Shown here one piece after another: positions 1 to 7,856 of a stretch of DNA of 18,394 nucleotides. The translations under genes were made by a program, and so were the position numbers. Positions within the stretch are counted from its first letter, which is position 1. The number at the start of each line of letters is the position of its first letter. The notes beneath the pieces were generated by a model, which saw nothing but the letters and a program-made list of their open reading frames with translations, had not been told where the DNA came from and searched no databases. This stretch comes from an uncultured Flavobacteriaceae bacterium. GTDB taxonomy: Bacteria > Bacteroidota > Bacteroidia > Flavobacteriales > Flavobacteriaceae. The stretch covers positions 1 to 18,394 of the forward strand of contig CALJVK010000012.1 of assembly GCA_937773465.1 (NCBI GenBank), written 5' to 3'.

Positions 1-2
1 AG

Positions 3-140
3 GCAAAAAGAAGAGTAGAAAGAGAGAAAAAGGCTAAAATAAGAGAGGAAAAAAAGGCTCAGGCTGCTTCAGCTCTAGACAAACTAAAGATGCAAATGAT
101 AACAACCAAGAAAATTAACTGGAGGTTTTTATTAAAATAG
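3..140 (+). CDS. C-terminal tail of an unidentified charged protein (5' end outside window)
   Basis: One frame is open from the window edge to a TAG at 138-140. It encodes about 45 residues that are very rich in Lys, Arg, Glu and Ala and would form a charged helix, followed by a short less charged end. I do not recognise the family from this tail. Basic tails of this kind occur on DEAD-box RNA helicases, which in flavobacteria can sit beside rpsU and cold-shock genes, but that is only a context guess. The end overlaps the rpsU ribosome binding site and the surrounding sequence has indels, so the true stop could lie upstream (for example the TAA at 116-118 in another frame). Existence of a coding tail is moderately likely; identity is unknown. 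Confidence 0.3.
   Translation, partial: AKRRVEREKKAKIREEKKAQAASALDKLKMQMITTKKINWRFLLK
121..126 (+). promoter_or_regulatory. Strong Shine-Dalgarno sequence of rpsU
   Basis: GGAGGT matches the core of the 16S rRNA anti-Shine-Dalgarno sequence and lies a few bases before the first codons of bS21. Bacteroidia mostly do not use Shine-Dalgarno pairing because bS21, bS18 and bS6 hide the 16S 3' end. rpsU is the known exception, and its strong site is thought to let free anti-SD on bS21-lacking ribosomes drive bS21 synthesis. The other gene starts I inspected in the window lack such a site. The sequence is seen directly; the autoregulation is knowledge from Flavobacterium applied by inference. Confidence 0.7.
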
Positions 141-326
141 ACGTCAAAGATAACAATGTAGAGCAAGCCATAAGAGTTCTCAAAAGAAAGCTTCAAAAAG
201 AAGGTTTCTTTAAAGTAATGAAAATGAAAAGCACCTACGAAAAGCCATCGGAGAGAAAGAAAAGAGTTCAAACAGAGAATATAAAAAGAATTAAAAAACT
301 CCAAAAACTTAAAAAACAGATATTAA
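131..326 (+). CDS. rpsU: 30S ribosomal protein bS21 (start codon unclear, one indel near the 3' end)
   Basis: Small basic ribosomal protein of the 30S subunit; in Bacteroidia it helps bury the anti-Shine-Dalgarno end of 16S rRNA. The translation shows the bS21 pattern: an IDVKDNNVEQA start, a basic helix with LKRKL, then the YEKPSERKKR segment and a Lys-rich tail. The frame is open from 119, after a TAA at 116-118, but there is no ATG, GTG or TTG before residue ~30. Aligned with the usual MxIIPVKD start, the initiator should fall at about 128-133, where TTT ATT stands; ATT at 131 is 5 nt after GGAGG. In this frame the protein would run on into the cold-shock gene. Removing one A from the A6 run at 311-316 gives a natural end, NRY-stop at 324-326, for a ~64-residue protein of normal length. 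Both problems may be sequence errors. The family call is firm; the exact ends are not. Confidence 0.75.
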
Positions 327-352
327 ATATATTCAAAATGAGAGGATTAACA

Positions 353-530
353 ATGCCATCTGGTAAAGTGAAATGGTTTAACTGCCAAAAAAGGCTACGG
401 TTTTATAACTGACGATGAAACTACATAAAGGATATTTTTCTCCATGTCTCATGCGCTAGAAGAGTCAAAACTAAGAATTTTAAAAGAAGAACAAACAATA
501 GTTTACGAAATAAAAGAAGAAAAAAAATAA
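353..530 (+). CDS. Cold-shock domain protein (CspA type), interrupted by frameshifts
   Basis: Single-stranded nucleic-acid binding protein that loosens RNA structure, typically needed in the cold. The start MPSGKVKWFN is the standard CspA opening and carries the K-W-F part of RNP1 surroundings. The next conserved pieces appear in shifted frames: GYGFITDDE at about 392-418, DIFLHVS at about 430-450, and an acidic-basic end reading ALEESKLR ... YEIKEEKK up to the TAA at 528-530. At least three or four small indels are needed to join them into a ~58-60-residue protein. It starts 26 nt after the proposed rpsU stop, so the two are probably co-transcribed as a translation/cold-response pair. Given the small size and strong conservation of every piece, sequence error is more likely than decay. 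Confidence 0.7.
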
Positions 531-574
531 ACTTCAAGCAATTAATATAAAGAAAAAATAATTTAACGCGGGGT

Positions 575-1576
575 TTATTAAAAGATTGAACTGAAGAAAT
601 CATACTACTAGGATTAGCGTTATAAGCATCTAGAACAATAAATTTATTATTTATCTCAATAATTTGAGATCTATTATTTAATGGAATATAATCAGATATC
701 GATTCTTTTATTTTTTTCAATAGAAATATTGAAATAAAAGCCAATAAAAGTAGCAAATGCAATATTATGAAAATTATAATTCCCTGTTAAGTTTCGAATC
801 TACTATAAAGCTGATCGTAATAATTCAGATTCCAGCAGTACTTAGTCCCATTTAAGACCTCCTCGAATATATAGTTAGATTTGGTCAGATCTTTCCGAAA
901 CTTATTTTATTGCCAATAAATTGATTTTGTATATCATCATCATTATTAATAAACGCCGTTTTATCGTATTAGAAATAAGAAAATCGTATAACTCGCTTTT
1001 CCCTTTAATTACGCCTTCTAATACTACCAAAACCCTCTAAGTGAGCTTTGCCAAAATTAGTTATATATCCAAAATCTGGATTTATTAAATCTGTTAAAAA
1101 TTTAATTTCTCCGATATGATTTGCTCCCATTTCAACTATAGCAAAATCTGAATTTGTTTTATTTTTAAGCAGATGTTAATGGAACACCAATATGGTTATT
1201 TAAATTTCCAAGTGTAGAAATGATTTTAAACTTCGTTTTTAAAACTTCATGTATTAAGTTCTTTTGTAGTGGTTTTTCCATTACTTCCAGTAAGTGCAAT
1301 AATTTTTGTTTTTTAAGTTTAGATCTGTGAAAGTAGGATAAGTCTTGTAACGATTCTAAAGCATTCTCTAACTTTTATAAATTTAGGATTGCTTAAGTGA
1401 TTTGTCATCAATAACAGCATAACTTGCCCCATCTTTTAAATGCTTCTACAGCAAATTTATTACCATCAAAATTATCTCCTTTTAAAGCAAAAAATATTGA
1501 CCTTTTTTAATTGATCTAGTGTCAGTAGAAACTGCATTTGATTCTTGAAATAATTGTAAAGTTCTGAAGTAAGCAT
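575..1576 (-). pseudogene. murF: UDP-N-acetylmuramoyl-tripeptide-D-alanyl-D-alanine ligase MurF, frameshifted and lacking its C-terminus
   Basis: MurF adds D-Ala-D-Ala to the UDP-MurNAc-tripeptide in the cytoplasm, the last soluble step of peptidoglycan precursor synthesis. On the minus strand, successive pieces in different frames spell MurF in order: start MLTSELYNYF, the VSTDTR substrate-binding motif, FFALKGDNFDGN, the ATP-binding P-loop LTGSNGKTTTKEL, AIVEMGANHIGEI, GYITNFGKAHLEGFGS, LTGNYNFHNI, and finally SDYIPLNNRSQI and VLDAYNANPSSM. The start ATG lies at 1576, 45 nt after the gldJ stop. Many one-base indels break the frame. After the DAYNANP motif the homology ends near position 575, so about 95 residues, most of domain 3, are missing compared with a normal ~425-residue MurF. 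The cold-shock gene follows tail to tail. The gene is essential, so either a complete copy exists elsewhere or the sequence is misjoined here. Confidence 0.85.
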
Positions 1577-1621
1577 CAATTAAATATAATGAAATACAAT
1601 AGAAAAGATAAGAAATTTAAT

Positions 1622-3191
1622 TTATCTCTTTCTAGATTTTTTAGTATTTCTTGATTCCCCTAAATAAGACATTGCACATCTAAATCCAATAAAATTAGAT
1701 GTCATAGATTCTGGTAATATCTTCTTTGAGCAGGGTCAAGATAATATGCTCTATCCAACCATGAGCCACCTTTGTAAACTCTAGCTTCATTATCTATAAG
1801 AGTTGTGGATTCTTCAACTTGATCATTTTGATCGGGAGAATTATACATTTTTGAATATTCTCCGTCAAGTTTGAAATCTCTTACTGAATTTCTGTCACCA
1901 TCGTTAAAATCTCTATTATCTCCAGTACTGATAATTTGCTCTATCAATATTTTCGTCTTCAACTTCATTTTTTAATGACCCTGGTAAATTATCATAAGTT
2001 GCATTTTCTGAACTACTGTAACTACTTTTCCGTCTTCGTCAATACATGGTTTGAAGTATAAATTTCCTCTGTAATAATTAAAATCATTCATCTCTTCATC
2101 AATTATAGGTCTATAAACATCTGCAACCCATTCAGCAACATTTCCAGCCATTCCATATAATCCAAAATCATTAGGAGGATATGATCTTACTGAGTAGTAA
2201 TCCCAGATCCAGTTTCAGACCATCCGGCAATTCCTCCATAATCACCTTCCGATAATTTGAAATTAGCTAATTGATCACCTTGATTTTTTCTTTTACCAGA
2301 TCTAGTATATTCTCCATCCCAAGGAAACTTCTTTTTTCCTCTGTATAAATTTTCTCTCAGAAATTTCACTTAGTGCTAAGTGCAGCATATTCCCATTCAG
2401 TTTCAGTTGGAAGTCTATATTCAGGCAAAAGAATTCCGCTTTCTCTTGATGCATAATTAATGGTTGTTTGTCCATTTTCATCAGTATTGATTTGTTTACT
2501 GCCTGTCATTTCATTCATTTTCCCATCGTATGCATTTGATGGGTCTAGAAAATATGCTTTTGTATTAAATGAATAACCATTTGAAAGACTGTCTGGACTA
2601 ATTGCACCTGGTCGTATGTAACCATTTGAAACTAAAATTTGTTCGTTAACTCGATCAGTTCTCCATTTAGCATAATTAACAGCTTGTTTCCAATTAACAC
2701 CAACAACAGGATGATTTTCAAACGCAGGGTGTCTTAGGTAATTATTAACCATATCCTCATTAAATCCTAGTGGATTTCTCCATACAAGTGTATCAGGAAG
2801 AGATGCTTTATATATATCAGGAAAGTCTTTAGCAAAAACTTTATTCATCCAATGTAAATATTCGACATACATTAAGGTTAGTTACTTCAGTTTCATCAAT
2901 AAAAAAAGATCTAACATATTGTTGAGTTGGAGTATTGTTCCAATCGTGCATTATATTGTCTTGAACGTTTCCTTTTGTATAAGTTCCACCTTCAATAAAA
3001 ATAAGTCCAGGACCTGTATTTTGTCCTTTATATGATTTTTTATTTTTAAAACCACCATCTTTTGTACTTATTTTCCATCCAGTAGCTTGTGATATATTTT
3101 TATTATTTTTAAAGGGATTTTACTATTACATCCTATTACAAGTACAGATAATAATAAAACTAGTGGAGTGTATATAGTTATTGATTTTCAT
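1622..3191 (-). CDS. gldJ: Gliding motility lipoprotein GldJ (several frameshifts)
   Basis: GldJ is an outer-membrane lipoprotein required for gliding and type IX secretion in Bacteroidota. It has a formylglycine-generating-enzyme-like fold but is not thought to act as that enzyme. The minus strand encodes an N-terminal signal with the lipobox VLVIGC (lipidated Cys codon at 3128-3130), then GPGLIFIEGGTYT, IDETEVTN, the VVGVNWKQAVNYAKWR segment, YRLPTETEWEYAAL, LYRGKKKFPWDGEY, GLYGMAGNVAEWVADVY, RVYKGGSWLDRAY and GFRCAMSYLG, the usual order for GldJ. Frame breaks lie near 3178, 2873, 2377, 2200, 2015, 1955 and 1705. With them repaired the protein is about 520 residues, near the family size. 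GldK is a related lipoprotein, but the position next to murF and porV matches gldJ of Flavobacterium johnsoniae. porU, which lies between gldJ and porV there, is absent here. Confidence 0.88.
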
Positions 3192-3292
3192 TAATTGATT
3201 TTATTATCTTAAAGTTGCAAGATAGTAAATTGTTTAAAAAAAAATTATTTTACTTATTGATGAAAGTATTTAAAACTTAAAATTTATATTAT
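3192..3292. promoter_or_regulatory. Divergent intergenic region between gldJ and porV
   Basis: About 100 bases, very AT-rich, must hold the start signals of both genes. On the minus strand TATCTTGC at 3217-3224 is a near match to the Bacteroidota -7 box, TAnnTTTG. The same bases form one arm of a small inverted repeat, TATCTT (3205-3210) and AAGATA (3219-3224). On the plus strand TAAATTGT near 3226 is a weaker candidate for porV. No clear -33 element was seen for either. Confidence 0.35.
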
Positions 3293-4421
3293 ATGAGAAA
3301 TATTATTGTTAGTTTAATTTTAATATTCAATGTTGTTTTTAGCTTTTTTCTCAAGAAAGAAGAGTTATTACAACTGCTGTTCCTTTTTTAATGATTTCTG
3401 CCGATGCAAGAGCTTCTGGTCTTGGTGAACAGGGTGTTGCAACTTCTCCAGATGCTTTTTCTCAACATTGGAATCCTGCTAAATATGTTTTTTTAGAAAA
3501 TGCATCAGGTGTAGGAGTGAGTTACACACCTTATTTAAGTAAATTAGTTAGTGATGTTTTTTTAGCAAATATTAATTATTACAATATTATTGACGAAAGA
3601 AGTTCTTGGTCAACAAGTTTTAAATATTTTAGTCTTAGGAGATATTGATATTCTTCAAAACCCTCAGGATATTCCTTATTTAGAAAATCCAAATGAATTC
3701 ACCTTAGATGCTTCATACATATTAAAATTAAGTGATTATTTTTCAATGGCTGTTACAGGAAGATTTTTAATGTCAGATGTAAAATTACAAAGTGTTGATT
3801 CAGATTCAGAGTTCTGCTAGTTCATTTGCAGTTGATATTTCAGGGTTTTATCAATCTGACGAAAAAGCTTATCAAAATTTTAATGGTTTATGGAGATCTG
3901 GATTTAATATTTCCAATTTAGGACCAAGAATGAAATATGAAGAGCTTGGTAAGGAAAATTTTATTCCAACAAATTTAAAATTAGGTTCTGCATTTGATTT
4001 TATTTTTGATTCTTCAAATAAATTGTCTGTTAACTTAGAGCTTAATAAACTTTTAGTTCCTTCTCCTAGTATTCCAATATTAAATTCAAATGGTCAAATT
4101 ATTGGATATAATCAGGAAGATGTAAACTTTTTATCTGGATTATTTAAATCTTTTGGAGATGCACCAGATGGTTTTAGTGAAGAGTTAAAAGAAATAACTC
4201 TTGCTTTGGGTATTGAATATACTTACGACGATTCTTTTGCACTTAGGTTAGGATATTTTGGTGAAAATGAAAATAAAGGAGCAAGAAAGTATATTACATT
4301 TGGAACAGGATTTAAATTAGATGACATCAATTTAGATTTATCATATCTATTATCAACATCTAGTGTTATAAGTCCATTAGAAAATACTTTAAGATTCTCG
4401 TTTACTTATAATTTTAATTAA
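3293..4421 (+). CDS. porV: Type IX secretion outer-membrane protein PorV (LptO), frameshifted
   Basis: PorV is a FadL-like 14-strand beta barrel that carries type IX substrates to the PorU sortase at the cell surface. The start at 3293 gives a signal peptide (MRNIIVSLILIF...VVFS) before a QERRVITT start of the mature protein. The next segment, FLMISADARASGLGEQG followed by VATSPDAFSQHWNPAKY, is the PorV signature. The rest alternates short beta strands and ends with the aromatic SFTYNF, typical of an outer-membrane barrel C-terminus. Three indels break the first third: a missing T in the T6 run at 3344-3349, an extra A at 3637 inside SLGDIDI, and an extra base near 3811. From 3830 to the stop the frame is clean. 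Repaired length is about 376 residues, normal for PorV. PorU and cytidine deaminase, common neighbours in relatives, are absent. Confidence 0.9.
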
Positions 4422-4466
4422 ATTAATATTTTCAATTTTTATTTTTAATGTATTAATTAGATACAT

Positions 4467-4474
4467 TAACTTTG
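4467..4474 (+). promoter_or_regulatory. Putative -7 promoter box of the pdhA operon
   Basis: TAACTTTG fits the Bacteroidota -7 consensus TAnnTTTG exactly and lies 54 nt before the pdhA start, in the only gap upstream of the six-gene unit. The region where the -33 TTTG should stand (about 4445-4450) reads TTAATG, so that half is weak. It would give a leader of roughly 45 nt that contains the hairpin at 4485-4510. Confidence 0.5.
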
Positions 4475-4484
4475 CAAAAATTAA

Positions 4485-4510
4485 ATAATTCTTGATAAAT
4501 AAAGAATTAT
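4485..4510 (+). repeat. Perfect 9-bp inverted repeat in the pdhA leader
   Basis: ATAATTCTT (4485-4493) and AAGAATTAT (4502-4510) are exact reverse complements separated by 8 nt. It sits between the -7 box and the pdhA start at 4528. It could be an operator for a dimeric regulator or a weak mRNA hairpin. A porV terminator is less likely because it lies downstream of the promoter-like box and no T-run follows. In such AT-rich sequence chance occurrence cannot be excluded. Confidence 0.4.
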
Positions 4511-4527
4511 AAATTATAATTCATTAA

Positions 4528-5529
4528 ATGAAAGAAATTACAAAAGAAACTTATTTGAAATGGTATGAAGACATGCTGTTTTGGAGAAAGTTTGAAGATA
4601 AATTAGCTGCTGTTTATATTCAGCAAAAAGTTAGAGGATTTTTACATTTATATAATGGTCAAGAAGCAGTATTGGCTGGAGCTTTACATGTTATTGATTC
4701 TGAAAAAGATAGAATGATTACTGCATACAGGAACCATGTAATGCCAATTGGTATGGGTGTTGACCCAAAGCGAATTATGGCAGAATTATTTGGAAAATCA
4801 ACTGGAACTTCAATGGGTTTAGGAGGATCTATGCATATTTTCTCTAAAGAACATAGGTTTCATGGTGGTCATGGAATTGTAGGCGGTCAAATTCCTCTTG
4901 GAGCTGGTATGGCTTTTGGAGATAAATATTTCAATAGAGGAGCTGTAACTTTGTGTTATATGGGGGATGGTGCGGTTAGACAAGGGTCTTTACATGAAAC
5001 ATTAAACTTAGCCATGCTATGGAAACTTCCTGTAGTTTTTATTGTAGAAAATAACGGATATGCAATGGGTACATCAGTTGAAAGAACAGCAAATCATTCT
5101 GATATTTGGAAGTTAGGTTTAGGTTACGAAATGCCTTGCGGTCCGGTTGATGGAATGAACCCAGTAAAAGTAGCTGAAGCACTTCATGAAGCAATTTCAA
5201 GAGCTAGAAATGGAGATGGTCCTAGTTTTTTAGAAATGAAAACATATAGATATAGAGGACATTCTATGTCAGATGCCCAAAAATACAGAACAAAAGAAGA
5301 AGTTAACGAGTATAGAAAAATTGATCCAATTTCTCAGGTTAAGAAAGTAATTTTAGAAAATGATTTTGCATCAGAAGAAGAGATTTTATCAATTGATGCT
5401 AGTATAAAAAGTAGAGTTCTTGATTGTCAAAAATTTGCAGAAGAATCTCCATATCCTGAAAAATCAGTTATGTATGATGCAGTTTACGAACAAGAGGATT
5501 ATAATTTCATTTCTCATAAATTAAAATAA
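4528..5529 (+). CDS. pdhA: Pyruvate dehydrogenase E1 component, alpha subunit
   Basis: Thiamine-diphosphate enzyme subunit that, with PdhB, decarboxylates pyruvate and passes the acetyl group to the lipoyl arm of E2 in the cytoplasmic pyruvate dehydrogenase complex. It is 333 residues, the usual size for Bacteroidota. Visible landmarks are YNGQEA near residue 43, the GGSMHIF and HGGHGIVGGQ loops near 92-115, the ThDP/Mg motif from GDG (146-148) to ENN (ending at 176), and the RYRGHSMSD phosphorylation-loop segment around residue 240-250. The start ATG lies 106 nt after porV and 54 nt after a -7-like box. pdhC follows with no gap. The E1 beta gene is not in the window; in many flavobacteria it is encoded elsewhere. 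Branched-chain oxoacid E1 alpha is similar, but length and the E2 partner favour pyruvate. Confidence 0.95.
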   Translation: MKEITKETYLKWYEDMLFWRKFEDKLAAVYIQQKVRGFLHLYNGQEAVLAGALHVIDSEKDRMITAYRNHVMPIGMGVDPKRIMAELFGKSTGTSMGLGGSMHIFSKEHRFHGGHGIVGGQIPLGAGMAFGDKYFNRGAVTLCYMGDGAVRQGSLHETLNLAMLWKLPVVFIVENNGYAMGTSVERTANHSDIWKLGLGYEMPCGPVDGMNPVKVAEALHEAISRARNGDGPSFLEMKTYRYRGHSMSDAQKYRTKEEVNEYRKIDPISQVKKVILENDFASEEEILSIDASIKSRVLDCQKFAEESPYPEKSVMYDAVYEQEDYNFISHKLK

Positions 5530-7164
5530 ATGGCTGAAATAATAAACATGCCGCGCTTAAGTGACACTATGGAGGAAGGTGTAGTAGCTAAGTGGTTGGT
5601 AAATGAAGGGGATACTATAAAAGAAGGAGATATTCTAGCTGAAATTGAAACTGATAAAGCTACTATGGAATTTGAATCTTTTCATGATGGAGTTTTACTC
5701 CATATTGGAATTAAAGAAGGTGAAACTGCAGCTGTTGATACTCTTTTAGCAATTGTTGGGGAAAAGGATGAAGATATTTCAGGATTGTTAAGCCCATCTT
5801 CAAACTCAGGACAATTAGATTTAGTTGATCAAATAAATGAATCAGAAAATTTAATTCAAAACACTGAAGATCAGCCAACTCTTAAAGTTATTACTCCTGT
5901 TTTAAATGATTCATTTCAGATTGTTACAATGCCTAGGCTTAGTGATACTATGGAAGAAGGTACTGTGTCTTCATGGCTTGTGAATGTTGGTGATGTTGTT
6001 AAAGAAGGTGATATACTTGCTGAAATTGAAACTGATAAAGCAACTATGGAATTTGAATCATTTCACGAAGGAACTTTATTATTTATTGGAATTAATGTTG
6101 GTGAGACTGCAAAAGTAGATACTTTATTAGCTGTAATCGGAGATCCAAATTCAGATTATAAAACTGCAATAGATAATTTTGGAATTAATCCAATTGCAAA
6201 TGATAAAGTCGAAATAGAAGATAATCCAACAGAAATAATTACTGAAAACTCAGAAACAATCACTGAATCAGTTAAAGAGCCAATATCAAATAATGAAAAT
6301 TTAAGAGTTTTGGCTTCGCCATTAGCTAAAAAGATTGCAAAAGAAAAGAGTATAGATTTGAATTTGATAAATGGATCTGGAGATAATGGAAGAATTATAA
6401 AAGAGGATGTTGAAAACTTTACTCCTACTGTTGTTAGTGATTTTAAAGATAATTCACCTTCTACAATTGTAGAGTCAGGAACTGAAAGTTTTGATGATAT
6501 AGAAAATTCTCAAATGAGAAAAACTATCGCAAGAAGACTTAAAGAATCTAAGTTCTCTGCTCCTCATTACTATTTGAGTGTAGAATTTGAAATGGATAAT
6601 GCTATTGCTTTTAGAAATCAATATAATTCGCTTCCAGAAACTAAAATATCATTTAATGATATAGTTGTAAAAGCCTGCGCAATAGCTTTAAAACAACATC
6701 CAAGAGTAAATTCTCAATGGTTTGATGATAAAATGAGACTAAATCATCATGTTCATGTTGGCGTAGCTGTTGGTGTTCCAGACGGACTAGTTGTCCCTGT
6801 TATACGTTTTGCAAATGAAAAATCAATCCCAGAAATTGGAAGCTTAGTTAAAAGTTATGCTTCAAAAGCTAGAGATAAAAAACTTTCACCTGATGAAATG
6901 CAGGGAAGTACATTTACTGTTTCAAATTTAGGTATGTTTGGAATTGAAGAATTTACATCAATTATTAATCAACCGAATTCTGCTATTTTATCTGTTGGAA
7001 CTATTGTTAAAAAACCTGTAGTTAGAGAAGATAAGATCACAATTGGACATACTATGAAAATTACTTTAGCATGTGATCATAGAACTGTTGATGGTGTAAC
7101 AGGTTCTTTGTTTTTACAAACTTTAAAAGGGTTTGTAGAAAATCCAGTTACCATGTTAGTATAG
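5530..7164 (+). CDS. pdhC: Pyruvate dehydrogenase E2, dihydrolipoamide acetyltransferase with two lipoyl domains
   Basis: E2 forms the core of the pyruvate dehydrogenase complex and moves the acetyl group from lipoate to CoA. The 544 residues contain two lipoyl domains (about 1-78 and 130-207) with lipoylation lysines K43 and K170, each in the motif ETDKA, joined by acidic linkers. A peripheral subunit-binding domain follows at about 258-298 (SPLAKKIAKE ... GDNGRIIKEDV), then the catalytic domain from about 325 to the end with the active-site motif HRTVDG at 517-522. Its ATG directly follows the pdhA stop, indicating coupled translation. The two lipoyl domains are very alike at the DNA level around the lysines. 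The symbol aceF is also used. Very sure of function. Confidence 0.95.
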   Translation: MAEIINMPRLSDTMEEGVVAKWLVNEGDTIKEGDILAEIETDKATMEFESFHDGVLLHIGIKEGETAAVDTLLAIVGEKDEDISGLLSPSSNSGQLDLVDQINESENLIQNTEDQPTLKVITPVLNDSFQIVTMPRLSDTMEEGTVSSWLVNVGDVVKEGDILAEIETDKATMEFESFHEGTLLFIGINVGETAKVDTLLAVIGDPNSDYKTAIDNFGINPIANDKVEIEDNPTEIITENSETITESVKEPISNNENLRVLASPLAKKIAKEKSIDLNLINGSGDNGRIIKEDVENFTPTVVSDFKDNSPSTIVESGTESFDDIENSQMRKTIARRLKESKFSAPHYYLSVEFEMDNAIAFRNQYNSLPETKISFNDIVVKACAIALKQHPRVNSQWFDDKMRLNHHVHVGVAVGVPDGLVVPVIRFANEKSIPEIGSLVKSYASKARDKKLSPDEMQGSTFTVSNLGMFGIEEFTSIINQPNSAILSVGTIVKKPVVREDKITIGHTMKITLACDHRTVDGVTGSLFLQTLKGFVENPVTMLV

Positions 7165-7174
7165 AAATTATTTT

Positions 7175-7855
7175 ATGAAAAATGTTGTTATCACAGGTTC
7201 AAGTAGGGGTATAGGATTTGAATTAGTTAATCTGTTTAGTCAAAATAATTATAATGTTATCGCCCTTTCGAGAAATGTTTCTTCAATCACAAAATTAAAT
7301 TTGAACAACGTTTCTGCATTTAGTACAGATCTTTCCGATGCTGACTCAATTAATAATGCTGTAGAATTTATAAAAAACAACTTCAGTTCAGTTGATATTC
7401 TTATTAATAATGCTGGTAAATTAATTAACAAACCATTTATTGAGACAACTATACAAGATTTTAAATCAGTTTACAGTGTAAATGTTTTTGGACTTGCAGA
7501 GTTAATTAGATTATTAATACCTTCTTTTTGTAATACATCACATATAATTAACATTAGCAGTATTGGTGGAATAGGAGGTTCTAGTAAATTCCCTGGCTTA
7601 TCTGCATACTCAAGTAGTAAAGCAGCTTTAAATGTCTTAACAGAAATGTTATACGAAGAATTTAAATCATCTGGTCCTATTGTAAATACTCTTGCATTGG
7701 GCGCTGTTCAAACTGAAATGTTAGAGGAAGCTTTTCCGGGATATCAGGCTCCATTATCATCAACTGAAATGGCACATTATATTTATGATTTCTCAATTAA
7801 TGGTCATAAGTATTTTAACGGTAAAATTTTACCTGTTTCAATTTCAAATCCATAA
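7175..7855 (+). CDS. Short-chain dehydrogenase/reductase, substrate unknown
   Basis: NAD(P)-dependent oxidoreductase of the classical SDR family with a Rossmann fold. The 226 residues start with the cofactor-binding motif TGSSRGIG (7-14), followed by the structural NNAG near residue 79, catalytic serines at 128-129 (NISS) and the catalytic pair Y145 and K149 (YSSSK). Length is slightly short for the family, and the segment after the catalytic Tyr is brief. The gene starts 10 nt after pdhC and is followed one base after its stop by the SprT-like gene, so it is inside the pdh transcription unit. Nothing in the sequence fixes the substrate; a link to fatty-acid or pyruvate metabolism is not shown. 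Confidence 0.85.
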   Translation: MKNVVITGSSRGIGFELVNLFSQNNYNVIALSRNVSSITKLNLNNVSAFSTDLSDADSINNAVEFIKNNFSSVDILINNAGKLINKPFIETTIQDFKSVYSVNVFGLAELIRLLIPSFCNTSHIINISSIGGIGGSSKFPGLSAYSSSKAALNVLTEMLYEEFKSSGPIVNTLALGAVQTEMLEEAFPGYQAPLSSTEMAHYIYDFSINGHKYFNGKILPVSISNP

Positions 7856-7856
7856 G

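Noticed and set aside
59..304. 81-residue open frame on the minus strand opposite rpsU
   Set aside because: It lies antisense to the well-matched bS21 coding sequence, is rich in Phe and Leu as expected from complementing Lys-rich codons, and has no family features.
421..762. Open frame on the minus strand encoding a 113-residue protein with hydrophobic stretches
   Set aside because: Its middle part is the MurF segment ending DAYNANPSSM; the hydrophobic ends are out-of-frame or beyond the murF break. It is a fragment of murF, not a separate gene.
7785..7856. Upstream ATG start for the SprT-like gene
   Set aside because: It would overlap the SDR gene by 71 nt and add an unconserved stretch; the GTG at 7857 yields the usual N-terminus and fits the tight operon spacing.
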